A stretch of DNA of 64,000 nt from an uncultured Prevotellaceae bacterium (lineage in GTDB: Bacteria; Bacteroidota; Bacteroidia; Bacteroidales; Bacteroidaceae): NCBI GenBank assembly GCA_900318685.1, contig ONLL01000002.1, positions 115,451-179,450 on the forward strand, given 5' to 3'. Position 1 is the first letter of the stretch. The number at the start of each line of letters is the position of its first letter. The notes under the pieces are model-generated. The model did not search any database. It was given only the letters and a program-made list of their open reading frames with translations, and was not told the DNA's origin. A program made the translations under genes and the position numbers. Below are positions 15,775 to 24,248 of this stretch, one piece after another.

Positions 15775-17373
15775 ATGAAGACAATGATATATTCAGTATT
15801 CGCACTCATGCTGTCAGCCTCGGCGCTGACGGCATGCGGCGACGACGAGTTCAGCGGCGATCCCGCCAAGGACTGGAACGGCACTGCCACATTCTTCGCT
15901 CCTACTGACGAACAAGGATTCGGCACTTACTACACGCCTGCTGTCGGGCGAGTTGGTGACCCCATGCCTTTCTATGATCAGAAGACTGGCGACTTCAAAG
16001 TGCTCTACCTGCAGGAGTTCATCAATAATATGACCTACCGCTTCCATCCCATCTGGGCTGTGACGACCAAGGATGGCGCCAACTATGAGTCGCTGGGCGA
16101 GATTCTGCCTTACGGCAGCAACGACTATCAGCAGGATGCCGCCCTGGGTACGGGGTGTGCCTACGAGAAGGATGGCACGTACTACATCTACTATACTGGA
16201 CACAACGGTAACTGCAAGAATCGCGAAGTAGTGATGCGTGCCACATCGACCGATTTCAAGACCTGGACGAAGGATGAGCTCTGGACGCTCAACGGTCCTG
16301 AGTTCGGCTATTCTGGCAATGACTTCCGCGATCCTCAAATCTTCGTTGCCGATGACAACATGTATCACATGGTCATTTCTACCTATCCTCAGTTTGGTGG
16401 CGATCCCGTGTTTGCAGAGTTCAAGTCAGGCGACCTGAAGAACTGGGAGCACGTGGGACGCATCCGCATGATCTGGGACCGTATGCTGGAGTGCCCCGAC
16501 ATCTTCAAGATGGGCGATTACTGGTATATGGTCTACAGCGAGAGTTTCCGCACAAGCTGGAGCCGCAAAGTGAAGTACATGATGGCTCGCAGTTACGACG
16601 AACTCAAGAACTGCTTCAACGATGGTCCAAAGTGGCCTGCCGACGGCCATGAGGGAGTGCTCGACAGCCGTGCCTTCTATGCCGGCAAAACAGCTTCCAA
16701 CGGCAGCGACCGTTACATCTGGGGCTGGTGCCCGTTCCGTTCGGGTGGCGACTTGCATGAGAAGAACATCAACGTGGGTGCCGGCGACGGTAATGAGCCC
16801 AACTGGAGTGGTGCACTGGTCTGCCATAAGCTCATACAGCACGCTGATGGTACGCTGACCCTAGGTGCCGTACCTGCAATGGCTGCCAAGTACCATAAGG
16901 CTGCTGCTGCCAGTGTGGTGACTTCCAATGGCTACAGCAATGGCGCGCTGAGCGGCGACGGTGCGTATGTGCTCTACAACCGTCTGGGCACTTGCAACCA
17001 CATCACCTTCACCGTGAAGACTTCGAACAACTGGGATAAGTTTGGCATCTCCTTTGTCCGCGGTACCGACTCAAAGAAGTATTACACTGTGGTGGTCAAT
17101 CCCGAGGATGAGAACCATCGCAAGGTGAACTTCGAACAGGAGGGTGAGGAAGGCAAGGGGTTTGTCGAGGGCATTGATGGCTATTGGTTTGAGCGCCCTG
17201 CTGACAATGTCTACAACATCGACATCTACACCGACAATAGTGTTATGGTGATGTATATTAACGATGTATGTGCCTACACCCAGCGCATCTATGGCATCCA
17301 GAAGAACTGCTGGAGCATCAATAACTATGGCGGCTCTATAACAGTGTCCGATGTCCACGTAAGCCAGCAGTAA
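15775..17373 (+). CDS. GH32-type (clan GH-J) lipoprotein, possible fructan hydrolase
   Basis: 532 residues with a lipoprotein signal peptide (ALMLSASALTACGDD). The propeller occupies ~residues 35-340 and a C-terminal beta-sandwich ~375-530 (DUF4975-like by position; not verified). The three acidic residues of clan GH-J are recognisable: Asp62 in VGDPMPFY (replacing WMNDPNG), Asp186 in FRDP, and Glu239 in LECPD. The block around the nucleophile is strongly different from classical GH32 enzymes, so substrate or mode (endo/exo) may differ. It sits between the DUF4960 lipoprotein and a secreted possible binding protein in the second SusC operon, which supports action on fructan at the cell surface. 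Active-enzyme status is likely but inferred. Confidence 0.72.
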   Translation: MKTMIYSVFALMLSASALTACGDDEFSGDPAKDWNGTATFFAPTDEQGFGTYYTPAVGRVGDPMPFYDQKTGDFKVLYLQEFINNMTYRFHPIWAVTTKDGANYESLGEILPYGSNDYQQDAALGTGCAYEKDGTYYIYYTGHNGNCKNREVVMRATSTDFKTWTKDELWTLNGPEFGYSGNDFRDPQIFVADDNMYHMVISTYPQFGGDPVFAEFKSGDLKNWEHVGRIRMIWDRMLECPDIFKMGDYWYMVYSESFRTSWSRKVKYMMARSYDELKNCFNDGPKWPADGHEGVLDSRAFYAGKTASNGSDRYIWGWCPFRSGGDLHEKNINVGAGDGNEPNWSGALVCHKLIQHADGTLTLGAVPAMAAKYHKAAAASVVTSNGYSNGALSGDGAYVLYNRLGTCNHITFTVKTSNNWDKFGISFVRGTDSKKYYTVVVNPEDENHRKVNFEQEGEEGKGFVEGIDGYWFERPADNVYNIDIYTDNSVMVMYINDVCAYTQRIYGIQKNCWSINNYGGSITVSDVHVSQQ

Positions 17374-17467
17374 TGTTTCGCATGATGAGTTAGTAGTAAG
17401 TTCTTTTCATTGGTAAGGGATTGTTTCTCAGGATAACACGTTTTTATAACCCTAAATAAAGAAAGAA

Positions 17468-18403
17468 ATGAAGAGACTATTACTCATGATGGGCATGGCA
17501 ATGACAGTAATGGCCGCCTCGTCGCAGATCATACTGTGGGACGGCGAGGACAAAGATACCAATAGTGACGGCGGCTTTTGGAACAGGGCCGACCCCACCG
17601 TGGTCGATGACAACGGAAACAAATGCCTCAAGGTGACGCTGAAAGCTAATCCTGAAGGCTGGGATAAGGAGCACTGCAATGCTGCCCTGCCCCTTGGCGA
17701 TGTCGACTTCAGAAACCTGCGCCGCATGACAATGAGAATAAAAATGAGTATCAACCACAACGTGTTGGTGAAACTGGTCAAGGACGGTGACGGCGGTTAC
17801 TCTACGGGACGTTGGTTCTGGTGTGGTGATGCTGATCAGTGGAATATCCTCACCTTTGAGTTCGCTGCAGGACCTGACAGTGAGAGGATTACAGATACCG
17901 GCAATACGGTGCTTGAGATCTGGCCGTTTGAAGATGGTGGCGATGCCTTGAACAATGTGGGGCAGACCATCTATATCGATGACATCAAGATGGAGGGCAC
18001 GATGGTAGATGGCAGGGGCATTTTAGGGCTCGCAGACAACTCGCTGACGGGCGAGGTCGTGGTGTCAGGCGTCATTGGAAAGGGCAGCTACCAGTGTACT
18101 TGGAATGGTGACTGGCATCCTGAATCTTACAACGACTATGCCCTGTTGGCTGCCAAGCTGGCTCCTACGGCCACCAAGCTCGATGTGAGCAGCGCAGCCC
18201 GCTGGGACGAGGATTGGGATGTCATCAAGTCTAAATGCCCAAGTATTGAGATTGTCACTGAAGAGTCATCAGCAGTCCAGTCCATCTGCACCGGGCATTC
18301 TGATGCATCTATCGAGGTGTTCTCCCTCTCAGGCCAGCGTGTTACTAATATGAATGCAAAGGGCATCTATATCATCAACGGAAAGAAGACTGTGGTCAGA
18401 TAA
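17468..18403 (+). CDS. Secreted beta-sandwich protein, possible carbohydrate-binding module
   Basis: 311 residues with a signal peptide (MGMAMTVMAASSQ). Residues ~20-180 look like a jelly-roll binding module ('FRNLRRMTMRIKMSINHNVLVKLV', 'WNILTFEFAAG', 'TIYIDDIKMEG', the last a common ending of CBM-like sandwiches). A second part at ~185-265 ends 'CPSIEIVTEESS'. The tail 'SLSGQRVTNMNAKGIYI' is the Prevotella-type C-terminal tail, possibly for secretion or anchoring. I do not recognise a named family. Operon position after the GH32-like lipoprotein suggests fructan binding. The stem-loop at 18427 follows. Confidence 0.5.
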   Translation: MKRLLLMMGMAMTVMAASSQIILWDGEDKDTNSDGGFWNRADPTVVDDNGNKCLKVTLKANPEGWDKEHCNAALPLGDVDFRNLRRMTMRIKMSINHNVLVKLVKDGDGGYSTGRWFWCGDADQWNILTFEFAAGPDSERITDTGNTVLEIWPFEDGGDALNNVGQTIYIDDIKMEGTMVDGRGILGLADNSLTGEVVVSGVIGKGSYQCTWNGDWHPESYNDYALLAAKLAPTATKLDVSSAARWDEDWDVIKSKCPSIEIVTEESSAVQSICTGHSDASIEVFSLSGQRVTNMNAKGIYIINGKKTVVR

Positions 18404-18426
18404 AGACTTCTATTCTTATAGCTAAG

Positions 18427-18470
18427 GAAGTGCTGCTGTGGTGTTAATCGCTCCACGACAGCACTTCTTC
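18427..18470 (+). terminator. Stem-loop ending the second SusC operon
   Basis: GAAGTGCTG (18427-18435) pairs with CAGCACTTC (18459-18467), extended inward by GTGG/CCAC. The stem is strong; the following bases are only weakly U-rich, so it may act as terminator or 3' stabiliser. Confidence 0.55.
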
Positions 18471-18515
18471 ATAATAAAAAAGGCCGAATATTTTGGTGAC
18501 TTGCGTGTTTTTTTG

Positions 18516-18523
18516 TATCTTTG
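18516..18523 (+). promoter_or_regulatory. -7 promoter element (TATCTTTG) for the regulator at 18611
   Basis: TATCTTTG lies 88 bases before the preferred ATG (18611). An in-frame ATG at 18542 lies right behind the expected transcription start, so it would give an almost leaderless longer form without a proper signal peptide. Confidence 0.6.
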
Positions 18524-18610
18524 CCGCCAAAATACTATTAGATGATACCCAATCATTCACTAAGGAGCAGAATGTTACCTAGAGGAAGAGTTGCCCTACT
18601 GACTGAAACG

Positions 18611-20794
18611 ATGCGAAAATTGTTTTTTCACATTATTATATTAATATGTGTGGTACTGCAGTTATCAGCTTGTGGCACCGGTGCGCGTTATCATATTGTG
18701 GTGCTGCAGTGCTCAGCAGGCAACTGGCGTTATAAGTTGAATAACGAACTGCTGGCTGCTCAGCACTTGTACGACCAGGACGTAGATGTGGAGATACTGA
18801 ACTGCCACGATCAGTCGGACGTACAGGTGAGGCAGATAGACAGCCTAATAAATTGCGGTGTAGATCTTATGGTGGTGGCTCCTAACGAATATGCCGAGGT
18901 GGCTCCCGCCCTGAAACGTGCAAAAGGACATGGCATCCCCGTCATCTTGTTCGACCGCAAGGCCGACACGGATGACTACACAGCTTTCATTGGCGGCGAC
19001 AATGTGGCAGTGGGGCGCCTGGCTGCGGACTATGCTGCTAAGCTGGTTGAAGAAAGCGGGGGTAGCAACGTGTTAGAGGTGACCGCTCTGCAGAGCACCT
19101 CACCCTCGCGCGACCGTCATAGGGGATTCGAGTCTGCCATACACCAGTATCCCGGCGTGAACTACGAGTGTGTTTTCGGTAACTGGGATGATCACCACAC
19201 CGACACCATCGTGAGGCAGGCATTGCGAAGCGAGAGACGTCCAGACGTTATCTTTTGCCATAGCGACTTCATGGCACGTGGTGCTTCATGGGCTGTGAGC
19301 GATGCTGGACTTGATGGGCAGGTGAAGATCATCGGCGTGGATGGCCTTCCAGGTCCCGGTGAGGGAATCGAAGGCGTAGAACAGGGGTGGCTGGCGGCCA
19401 CCTGTGTCTATCCTACCCATGGTGAGCAGATAGTGCGGCTGGCTCTTGACATTCTTGAAGGCAAACCCTACGACCGCGACAATCCCCTGCAGAGCATGGT
19501 CATCACGCCCGAGAATGTGAGTATGGTCTCTCTTTACAACAAAGAGCTTCAGCAGCAGAATTCTCAATTGGTAACCATACAGAACAAACTGGAGGAGTAT
19601 TTCGGCCTGTACAACTTACAAAGTAAATTTATCTGGGCTGCCGTAGCAGTTATTGCACTGCTCGTTGTGGCCGTGCTCCTGACTTGGCGTGGTGTGGTTC
19701 AGATTCGCGCAGCTCATCGCCGTCAAAAGGCACTCAACAAGGAGCAGAAACTCTTCTATACAAATGCCAGTCACCAGCTTAAGACCCCATTGACGCTGAT
19801 AGCAGGTCCAGTGAACCAGTTGCTGAAACGAAATGCCGTAGAAGGTGAGAATTTGGAATTGCTGGAGATTACCGAGCGTAATATCAGCCAGATGGAGAAT
19901 GTGCTGTCGGATGTGCTCAACTTCGGCAAGGATACCAGTCTTCCGGCGGTAGACGACAAGACGGCTAAGGACATGGCGCAGCAGTCGGCTGCCGATATCG
20001 TGGAGAAGGAGCATCTGGGCATGCTGAAACAGGAGGACACGGAAGAGTTGTCGAATATCCTGATTGTTGATGACAATGCTGACATGCGCCATTATCTGCG
20101 GACCTTGCTGGCATCCCGCTTTTACGTGCTGGAAGCACCCGACGGACAAAGCGGGCTGCAGCTGGCCCGTGAGAGTGTGCCTGACATCATCATATCAGAT
20201 GTCATGATGCCCATCATGGATGGTCTGCAATTCTGCAAGAGCCTGAAGGAGGACTTCATCACCAGTCACATCCCCGTCATCTTGTTGACTGCCCGCAGTA
20301 CCGATACGCAGCAGATGGAAGGCTATGATCATGGCGCAGATGCCTATATGACCAAGCCTTTCCGGGCCGATCTGCTTATCAGCCGCATCGATAACCTCCT
20401 GCGCAGCCGGCAGAACCTACAAGTCGCCTTCAAAGGTGGTCAGCAGACCGATGAGCAGGTGAAACTTACCACTCAGGACAAACTCTTTATGGACCGCCTG
20501 CGTGAGGTGGTAAGGGAAAAGATGTCGAACCCTAAGCTGAAGATGGACGATCTGGGGGACGAGTTGGGCATCAGCCGTGTGCAACTCTACCGCAAGGTGA
20601 AGGTACTCACAGGGCTCTCGCCAGTGGAGTTGTTGAGGCAGATGCGCCTGGAGCGTGCAAGGACACTACTCAACAGCACTACTCAAACCGTAGCAGAGAT
20701 TGCCTACGAGGTAGGCTTTGGCACGCCCAGTTACTTCACGACCTGCTTCAAGAAACAGTATGGCAAGCTGCCGATGGAGTTTCGTGCCGAATAA
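18611..20794 (+). CDS. Hybrid two-component-like regulator lacking the ATPase domain (periplasmic sugar sensor + HisKA + receiver + AraC)
   Basis: 727 residues from ATG 18611, chosen because the signal sequence with lipobox-like LQLSACGTG starts there; the frame opens at 18542. Domains: type I periplasmic-binding domain (~25-320), TM (~339-361), HisKA helix pair with phospho-acceptor His388 ('NASHQLKTPLTLIAG'), receiver (~482-595; acidic pocket VDDN, Asp530 in 'SDVMMP', Lys582 in 'TKPF') and AraC domain (~623-724). Classical HTCS proteins have a ~110-residue HATPase domain between HisKA and receiver. Here only ~40 residues separate them, with no N, G1 or G2 boxes, so autophosphorylation in cis looks impossible. 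The sensor matches the fructan/fructose type, and the protein probably controls the SusC operon just downstream. Signalling may be phosphorylation-independent or rely on another kinase. Confidence 0.88.
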   Translation: MRKLFFHIIILICVVLQLSACGTGARYHIVVLQCSAGNWRYKLNNELLAAQHLYDQDVDVEILNCHDQSDVQVRQIDSLINCGVDLMVVAPNEYAEVAPALKRAKGHGIPVILFDRKADTDDYTAFIGGDNVAVGRLAADYAAKLVEESGGSNVLEVTALQSTSPSRDRHRGFESAIHQYPGVNYECVFGNWDDHHTDTIVRQALRSERRPDVIFCHSDFMARGASWAVSDAGLDGQVKIIGVDGLPGPGEGIEGVEQGWLAATCVYPTHGEQIVRLALDILEGKPYDRDNPLQSMVITPENVSMVSLYNKELQQQNSQLVTIQNKLEEYFGLYNLQSKFIWAAVAVIALLVVAVLLTWRGVVQIRAAHRRQKALNKEQKLFYTNASHQLKTPLTLIAGPVNQLLKRNAVEGENLELLEITERNISQMENVLSDVLNFGKDTSLPAVDDKTAKDMAQQSAADIVEKEHLGMLKQEDTEELSNILIVDDNADMRHYLRTLLASRFYVLEAPDGQSGLQLARESVPDIIISDVMMPIMDGLQFCKSLKEDFITSHIPVILLTARSTDTQQMEGYDHGADAYMTKPFRADLLISRIDNLLRSRQNLQVAFKGGQQTDEQVKLTTQDKLFMDRLREVVREKMSNPKLKMDDLGDELGISRVQLYRKVKVLTGLSPVELLRQMRLERARTLLNSTTQTVAEIAYEVGFGTPSYFTTCFKKQYGKLPMEFRAE

Positions 20795-20820
20795 CAATAA
20801 TTGTAAAGTCTCTCTCAGAA

Positions 20821-20886
20821 TTGTTACATGAATCATTTTTATTAGTCATAGAACGATAAATGATACGCTTTTGAGCTTTTGGTTGT
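20821..20886 (+). promoter_or_regulatory. Candidate operator region, second copy
   Basis: Gap-free counterpart of 9281-9346. It contains TGAATCATTTTT (from 20829) and GAACGATAAATGATACG (20851-20867), whose right end is the inverse of CGTATCAT. The forward word is again 58 bases from the -7 element. Confidence 0.5.
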
Positions 20887-20894
20887 TACTTTTG
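20887..20894 (+). promoter_or_regulatory. -7 promoter element (TACTTTTG) for the third SusC operon
   Basis: Identical to the element at 9347. The leader from here to the ATG is the same as in the second operon apart from two fewer A just before the start codon. Confidence 0.7.
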
Positions 20895-20941
20895 CAGCAG
20901 ATTTCTATTAACAACAGTATTAACCAAAAAGCAAAGGCAAA

Positions 20942-23900
20942 ATGGAAAGAACAAAGAGATTGTTGCTGAGTTTCCTGACTCTGCTGCTCTGTACAAGTAT
21001 GTACGCGCAACAGGAGATCACGGGAACGGTGGTCGATGAGTTCGACGAAGGAGTCATCGGCGCAACCGTGAAAGAGAAAGGTACATCAAATGGTACCGCT
21101 ACTGACTTGGACGGAAACTTCAAGCTGAAGGTGAAGGCAGGCACGATGCTTGTCATCAGCTACATCGGCTACGACCCGATGGAGGTGGCTGCCACACCAG
21201 GCATGAGGGTGAGTCTGAAGGAGAATGCCAGCGAGCTGGCCGAGGTGGTGGTGACCGGTTATCAGACACAGCGCAAGGCCGACCTGACCGGTTCGGTGGC
21301 TGTGGTGAAGACCGACGAGCTGAAGACGTCGAGCGACACCGACCCGATGCGTGCCCTGCAGGGTAAGGTGCCCGGCATGACCATCACGAGCAACGGTTCG
21401 CCGGTAGGCGCCGGTACCGTCCGTATTCGTGGCGGTGGCTCGTTCAACTCGTCGCAGGACCCCCTGTTCATCATCGACGGTGTGCCCACGACGACCAACC
21501 TGAACACGCTGAACATGAACGACATCGAGACGATGCAGGTGCTGAAGGATGCTGCCTCGGCCAGTATCTACGGTAGCCGCGCTGCTAACGGTGTGATCAT
21601 CATCACTACGCGCTCGGGTAAGAAGGGCGACAAGGTCAGAGTGGACTTCTCGGCCAATCTCACCGCTCAGTTCTATAACAAGCAGACCATGATGAAGCTG
21701 GCCAACACGTCGGAGTATGCCACGGCCATGGCTCAGGCTGCCATGAACGACGGCCTGGATCCCGAGCAGTATGCCAACAACTACGGTCTGACGCTCAACG
21801 CCGCAGCCGGCAAGCAGATACAGGCCTTCGACCCCGCCACGGGCCAGATGCGCCAGTTCACCGTGAACGGCCGCTACGACGGATATATGAACCCGACGAA
21901 GACCATGCGCTTCAGCGACACTGACTGGCTGGACGAGATCTCGCGCACGGGCTTCTCGCAGAACTACGACCTCTCGATATCGAACGCCACCGACAAGTCG
22001 TCGGCCCTGTTCTCCTTCGGTTACAAGAAGAACAACGGTATCCTGAAATACACTGACTTTGAGAGCTTCTCGGGCCGCATCAACACCTCGTACAAGGTGA
22101 ACAAGATCGTGACCATCGGCGAGAACGCCACCATCACCTACTCGGATCAGGTGGACTGCCAGCCGCTGGAGAACGCCCTGAAGATGTCGCCCACACTGCC
22201 CGTCTATGAAGAGGACGGAGTGACCTTCTCAGGTCCCGTGGGTGGCATGAGCGACCGCCAGAACCCCCTGCGCGAGCTCTATCACAACCGTGACAACCGC
22301 CTGAAGATGTGGCGCATCTTCGGCAATGCATACGTCAACCTGCAGCCCATCAAGGGCCTGACGCTGCGCTCGAACTTCGGTGTGGACTACTGGTCGGAGT
22401 TCATCCACAGCGTGACTTACACCTGGCACAGCGACGTGGTGAACAACAGCACCCCGTCAACCAATCTCGGCGCCAAGAACTCGATGAAGTGGACGTGGTC
22501 GAACACTGCCAACTATAACTTCACCGTGGCTGCCGACCATAACTTCATCGTGCTGGCCGGTCTGGAGCTCCACCGCGACGTGGAGGACCGCTCGTCGGCT
22601 TACGCACAGATGTTCGCCCTGGAGAACTACGACTACATGTGGCCCGACGCTGCCACTGGCACACAGCGCGCAGGCGGCATCCGCGAGGGCTACAACCTGG
22701 TGTCGCTCTTCGGTAAGCTGGACTACAACTGGAAAGACCTGGTGCTCGCTTCGTTCACCATCCGTCGTGACGGTTCGAGCCGCTTCGGCGAGAACAACCG
22801 CTACGGTACCTTCCCCGCCTTCACGCTGGGTTACCGTCTGTCGGAGAACCTGAAGCAGGACTGGATCAACGACCTGAAGGTGCGTGCATCATGGGGTGAG
22901 ACTGGTAACCAGGCCATCTCGAACTACGCCCGCTACGGACTCTACGCCGCTACCTACGGCGGTGGCCGCAACGAGTCGACGGCCTACGACCTGGCTCTGC
23001 AGGGCAGCGGCATCTATCCCTCGGGATTCCGTGCCACTCAGTCGCAGAACAACAACCTGAAGTGGGAGACCACCGAGCAGTATAACTTCGGTCTCGACTT
23101 CACGCTCTTCAGCAGCAGCATCTACGGTACGTTCGATACATATATTAAGAATGTGAAGGACATGCTCATCAATCCTGCCTACCTCGGCTCGATGGGTGAG
23201 GGCGGCGCCTCCTGGCTCAACGGACCCAGCCTGCGTAACTGGGGTATGGAGTTTGCCCTGGGCTACCGCGGCACTACCGACTTCGGACTGCGCTACAATG
23301 TGAACGGCAACGTCGACTTCTTCCGCCAGAGGGTGACCTACCTGCCCGAGACTACCACCGGTTCTTACGTGCACACCGCCAAGCAGAACCTCGTGGAGGC
23401 CAAGAAGCCCTACGGATCGATCGTGGGCTACGTGGTCGACGGACTGTTCCAGAGCCGTGAGGAGGTGCTGGCAGCCGGTCAGGAGAACGCCCGCGTGGGT
23501 GGTCTGAAGTATGCCGACCTCGACGGCAACGGCATCATCAACGAGCAGGACCAGACCTGGATCTTCAATCCCGTGCCCAACTTCTCGTGGGGTCTGAATG
23601 TGGACCTGGGCTACAAGGACTTCGACTTCTCGATGTTCTGGCAGGGCGTGGCCGGTCAGGACGTGTACAACGACCAGAAGTTCCAGACCGACTTCTACTC
23701 GATCACCGACGCTGGCTCGAACAAGGGTAACCGCATGCTGGATGCCTGGACCACGGCCAACCGTGGCAGCGACATTCCTGCTCTGACCACCAACAACGTG
23801 GGCAACGAGAACCGCGCCTCGACCTATTTCGTGGAGAACGGCTCGTATGCCAAGCTCCGCCAGGTGCAGATAGGCTACAACCTGCCTGAGAACCTGCTGA

Positions 23901-24055
23901 AGAAGGTGAGCATGACCTCGGCCCGCATCTATGTATCAGGCCACAACCTGCTCACCCTGAAGAGCGGCTCGCTCACCTGTAGCGATCCTGAGAATCCACG
24001 CTGGATGTATCCTAACAGCACTAGCTTCTCGTTTGGTATTCAAACTTCGTTTTAA
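20942..24055 (+). CDS. SusC-like TonB-dependent transporter (set 3)
   Basis: 1037 residues. Signal peptide MERTKRLLLSFLTLLLCTSMYAQ, carboxypeptidase-regulatory-like domain ('GTVVDEFDEGVIGATVKEKG'), plug ('VVVTGYQTQRKADLTGSV', 'VRIRGGGSFNSSQDPLFIIDG', 'SIYGSRAANGVIIITTRSG') and barrel ending FGIQTSF. It is partner of the SusD at 24137 and first gene of a four-gene operon with a DUF4960 lipoprotein and a GH32 enzyme, so fructan oligosaccharides are the likely cargo. It differs from the SusC at 9404 over most of its length, suggesting a different fructan linkage or chain length. The first ~185 bases of leader and gene are nearly the same as in that gene. Confidence 0.95.
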   Translation: MERTKRLLLSFLTLLLCTSMYAQQEITGTVVDEFDEGVIGATVKEKGTSNGTATDLDGNFKLKVKAGTMLVISYIGYDPMEVAATPGMRVSLKENASELAEVVVTGYQTQRKADLTGSVAVVKTDELKTSSDTDPMRALQGKVPGMTITSNGSPVGAGTVRIRGGGSFNSSQDPLFIIDGVPTTTNLNTLNMNDIETMQVLKDAASASIYGSRAANGVIIITTRSGKKGDKVRVDFSANLTAQFYNKQTMMKLANTSEYATAMAQAAMNDGLDPEQYANNYGLTLNAAAGKQIQAFDPATGQMRQFTVNGRYDGYMNPTKTMRFSDTDWLDEISRTGFSQNYDLSISNATDKSSALFSFGYKKNNGILKYTDFESFSGRINTSYKVNKIVTIGENATITYSDQVDCQPLENALKMSPTLPVYEEDGVTFSGPVGGMSDRQNPLRELYHNRDNRLKMWRIFGNAYVNLQPIKGLTLRSNFGVDYWSEFIHSVTYTWHSDVVNNSTPSTNLGAKNSMKWTWSNTANYNFTVAADHNFIVLAGLELHRDVEDRSSAYAQMFALENYDYMWPDAATGTQRAGGIREGYNLVSLFGKLDYNWKDLVLASFTIRRDGSSRFGENNRYGTFPAFTLGYRLSENLKQDWINDLKVRASWGETGNQAISNYARYGLYAATYGGGRNESTAYDLALQGSGIYPSGFRATQSQNNNLKWETTEQYNFGLDFTLFSSSIYGTFDTYIKNVKDMLINPAYLGSMGEGGASWLNGPSLRNWGMEFALGYRGTTDFGLRYNVNGNVDFFRQRVTYLPETTTGSYVHTAKQNLVEAKKPYGSIVGYVVDGLFQSREEVLAAGQENARVGGLKYADLDGNGIINEQDQTWIFNPVPNFSWGLNVDLGYKDFDFSMFWQGVAGQDVYNDQKFQTDFYSITDAGSNKGNRMLDAWTTANRGSDIPALTTNNVGNENRASTYFVENGSYAKLRQVQIGYNLPENLLKKVSMTSARIYVSGHNLLTLKSGSLTCSDPENPRWMYPNSTSFSFGIQTSF

Positions 24056-24248
24056 GTGAAGAATGAAGAATGAAGAGTGAAGAATTTGCTACCGCTCAAT
24101 AAAATTGTAACTACAAAATAAAAGGAGATAATTATTATGATACATAGAATCAATATTACAAACAGGAAAGAAGACAGACGAGTCAGAAGAATTGCACAGA
24201 TGTTGCTTGGCGCAGCATTCTTCACTCTTCACTCTTCACTCTTCACTT
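24054..24248 (+). repeat. Inverted repeat (32-base arms, GTGAAGA type) joining the susC-susD spacer to the SusD signal-peptide DNA
   Basis: 24054-24085, beginning in the SusC stop codon, is the inverse of 24217-24248, which encodes FFTLHSSLFT in the signal peptide. 30 of 32 positions pair. The 131-base loop contains AAAGGAGA and the ATG at 24137. The arms are tandem GTGAAGA/GAATGAA units. The loop also holds a 17-mer (24081-24097, partly in the arm) found inverted at 45216-45232. Confidence 0.75.

Noticed and set aside
9281-24055. SusC phase-variation shufflon
   Set aside because: The two SusC genes share a 5' tract, but both are in the same orientation and no invertase gene or inverted recombination site is present in the window.
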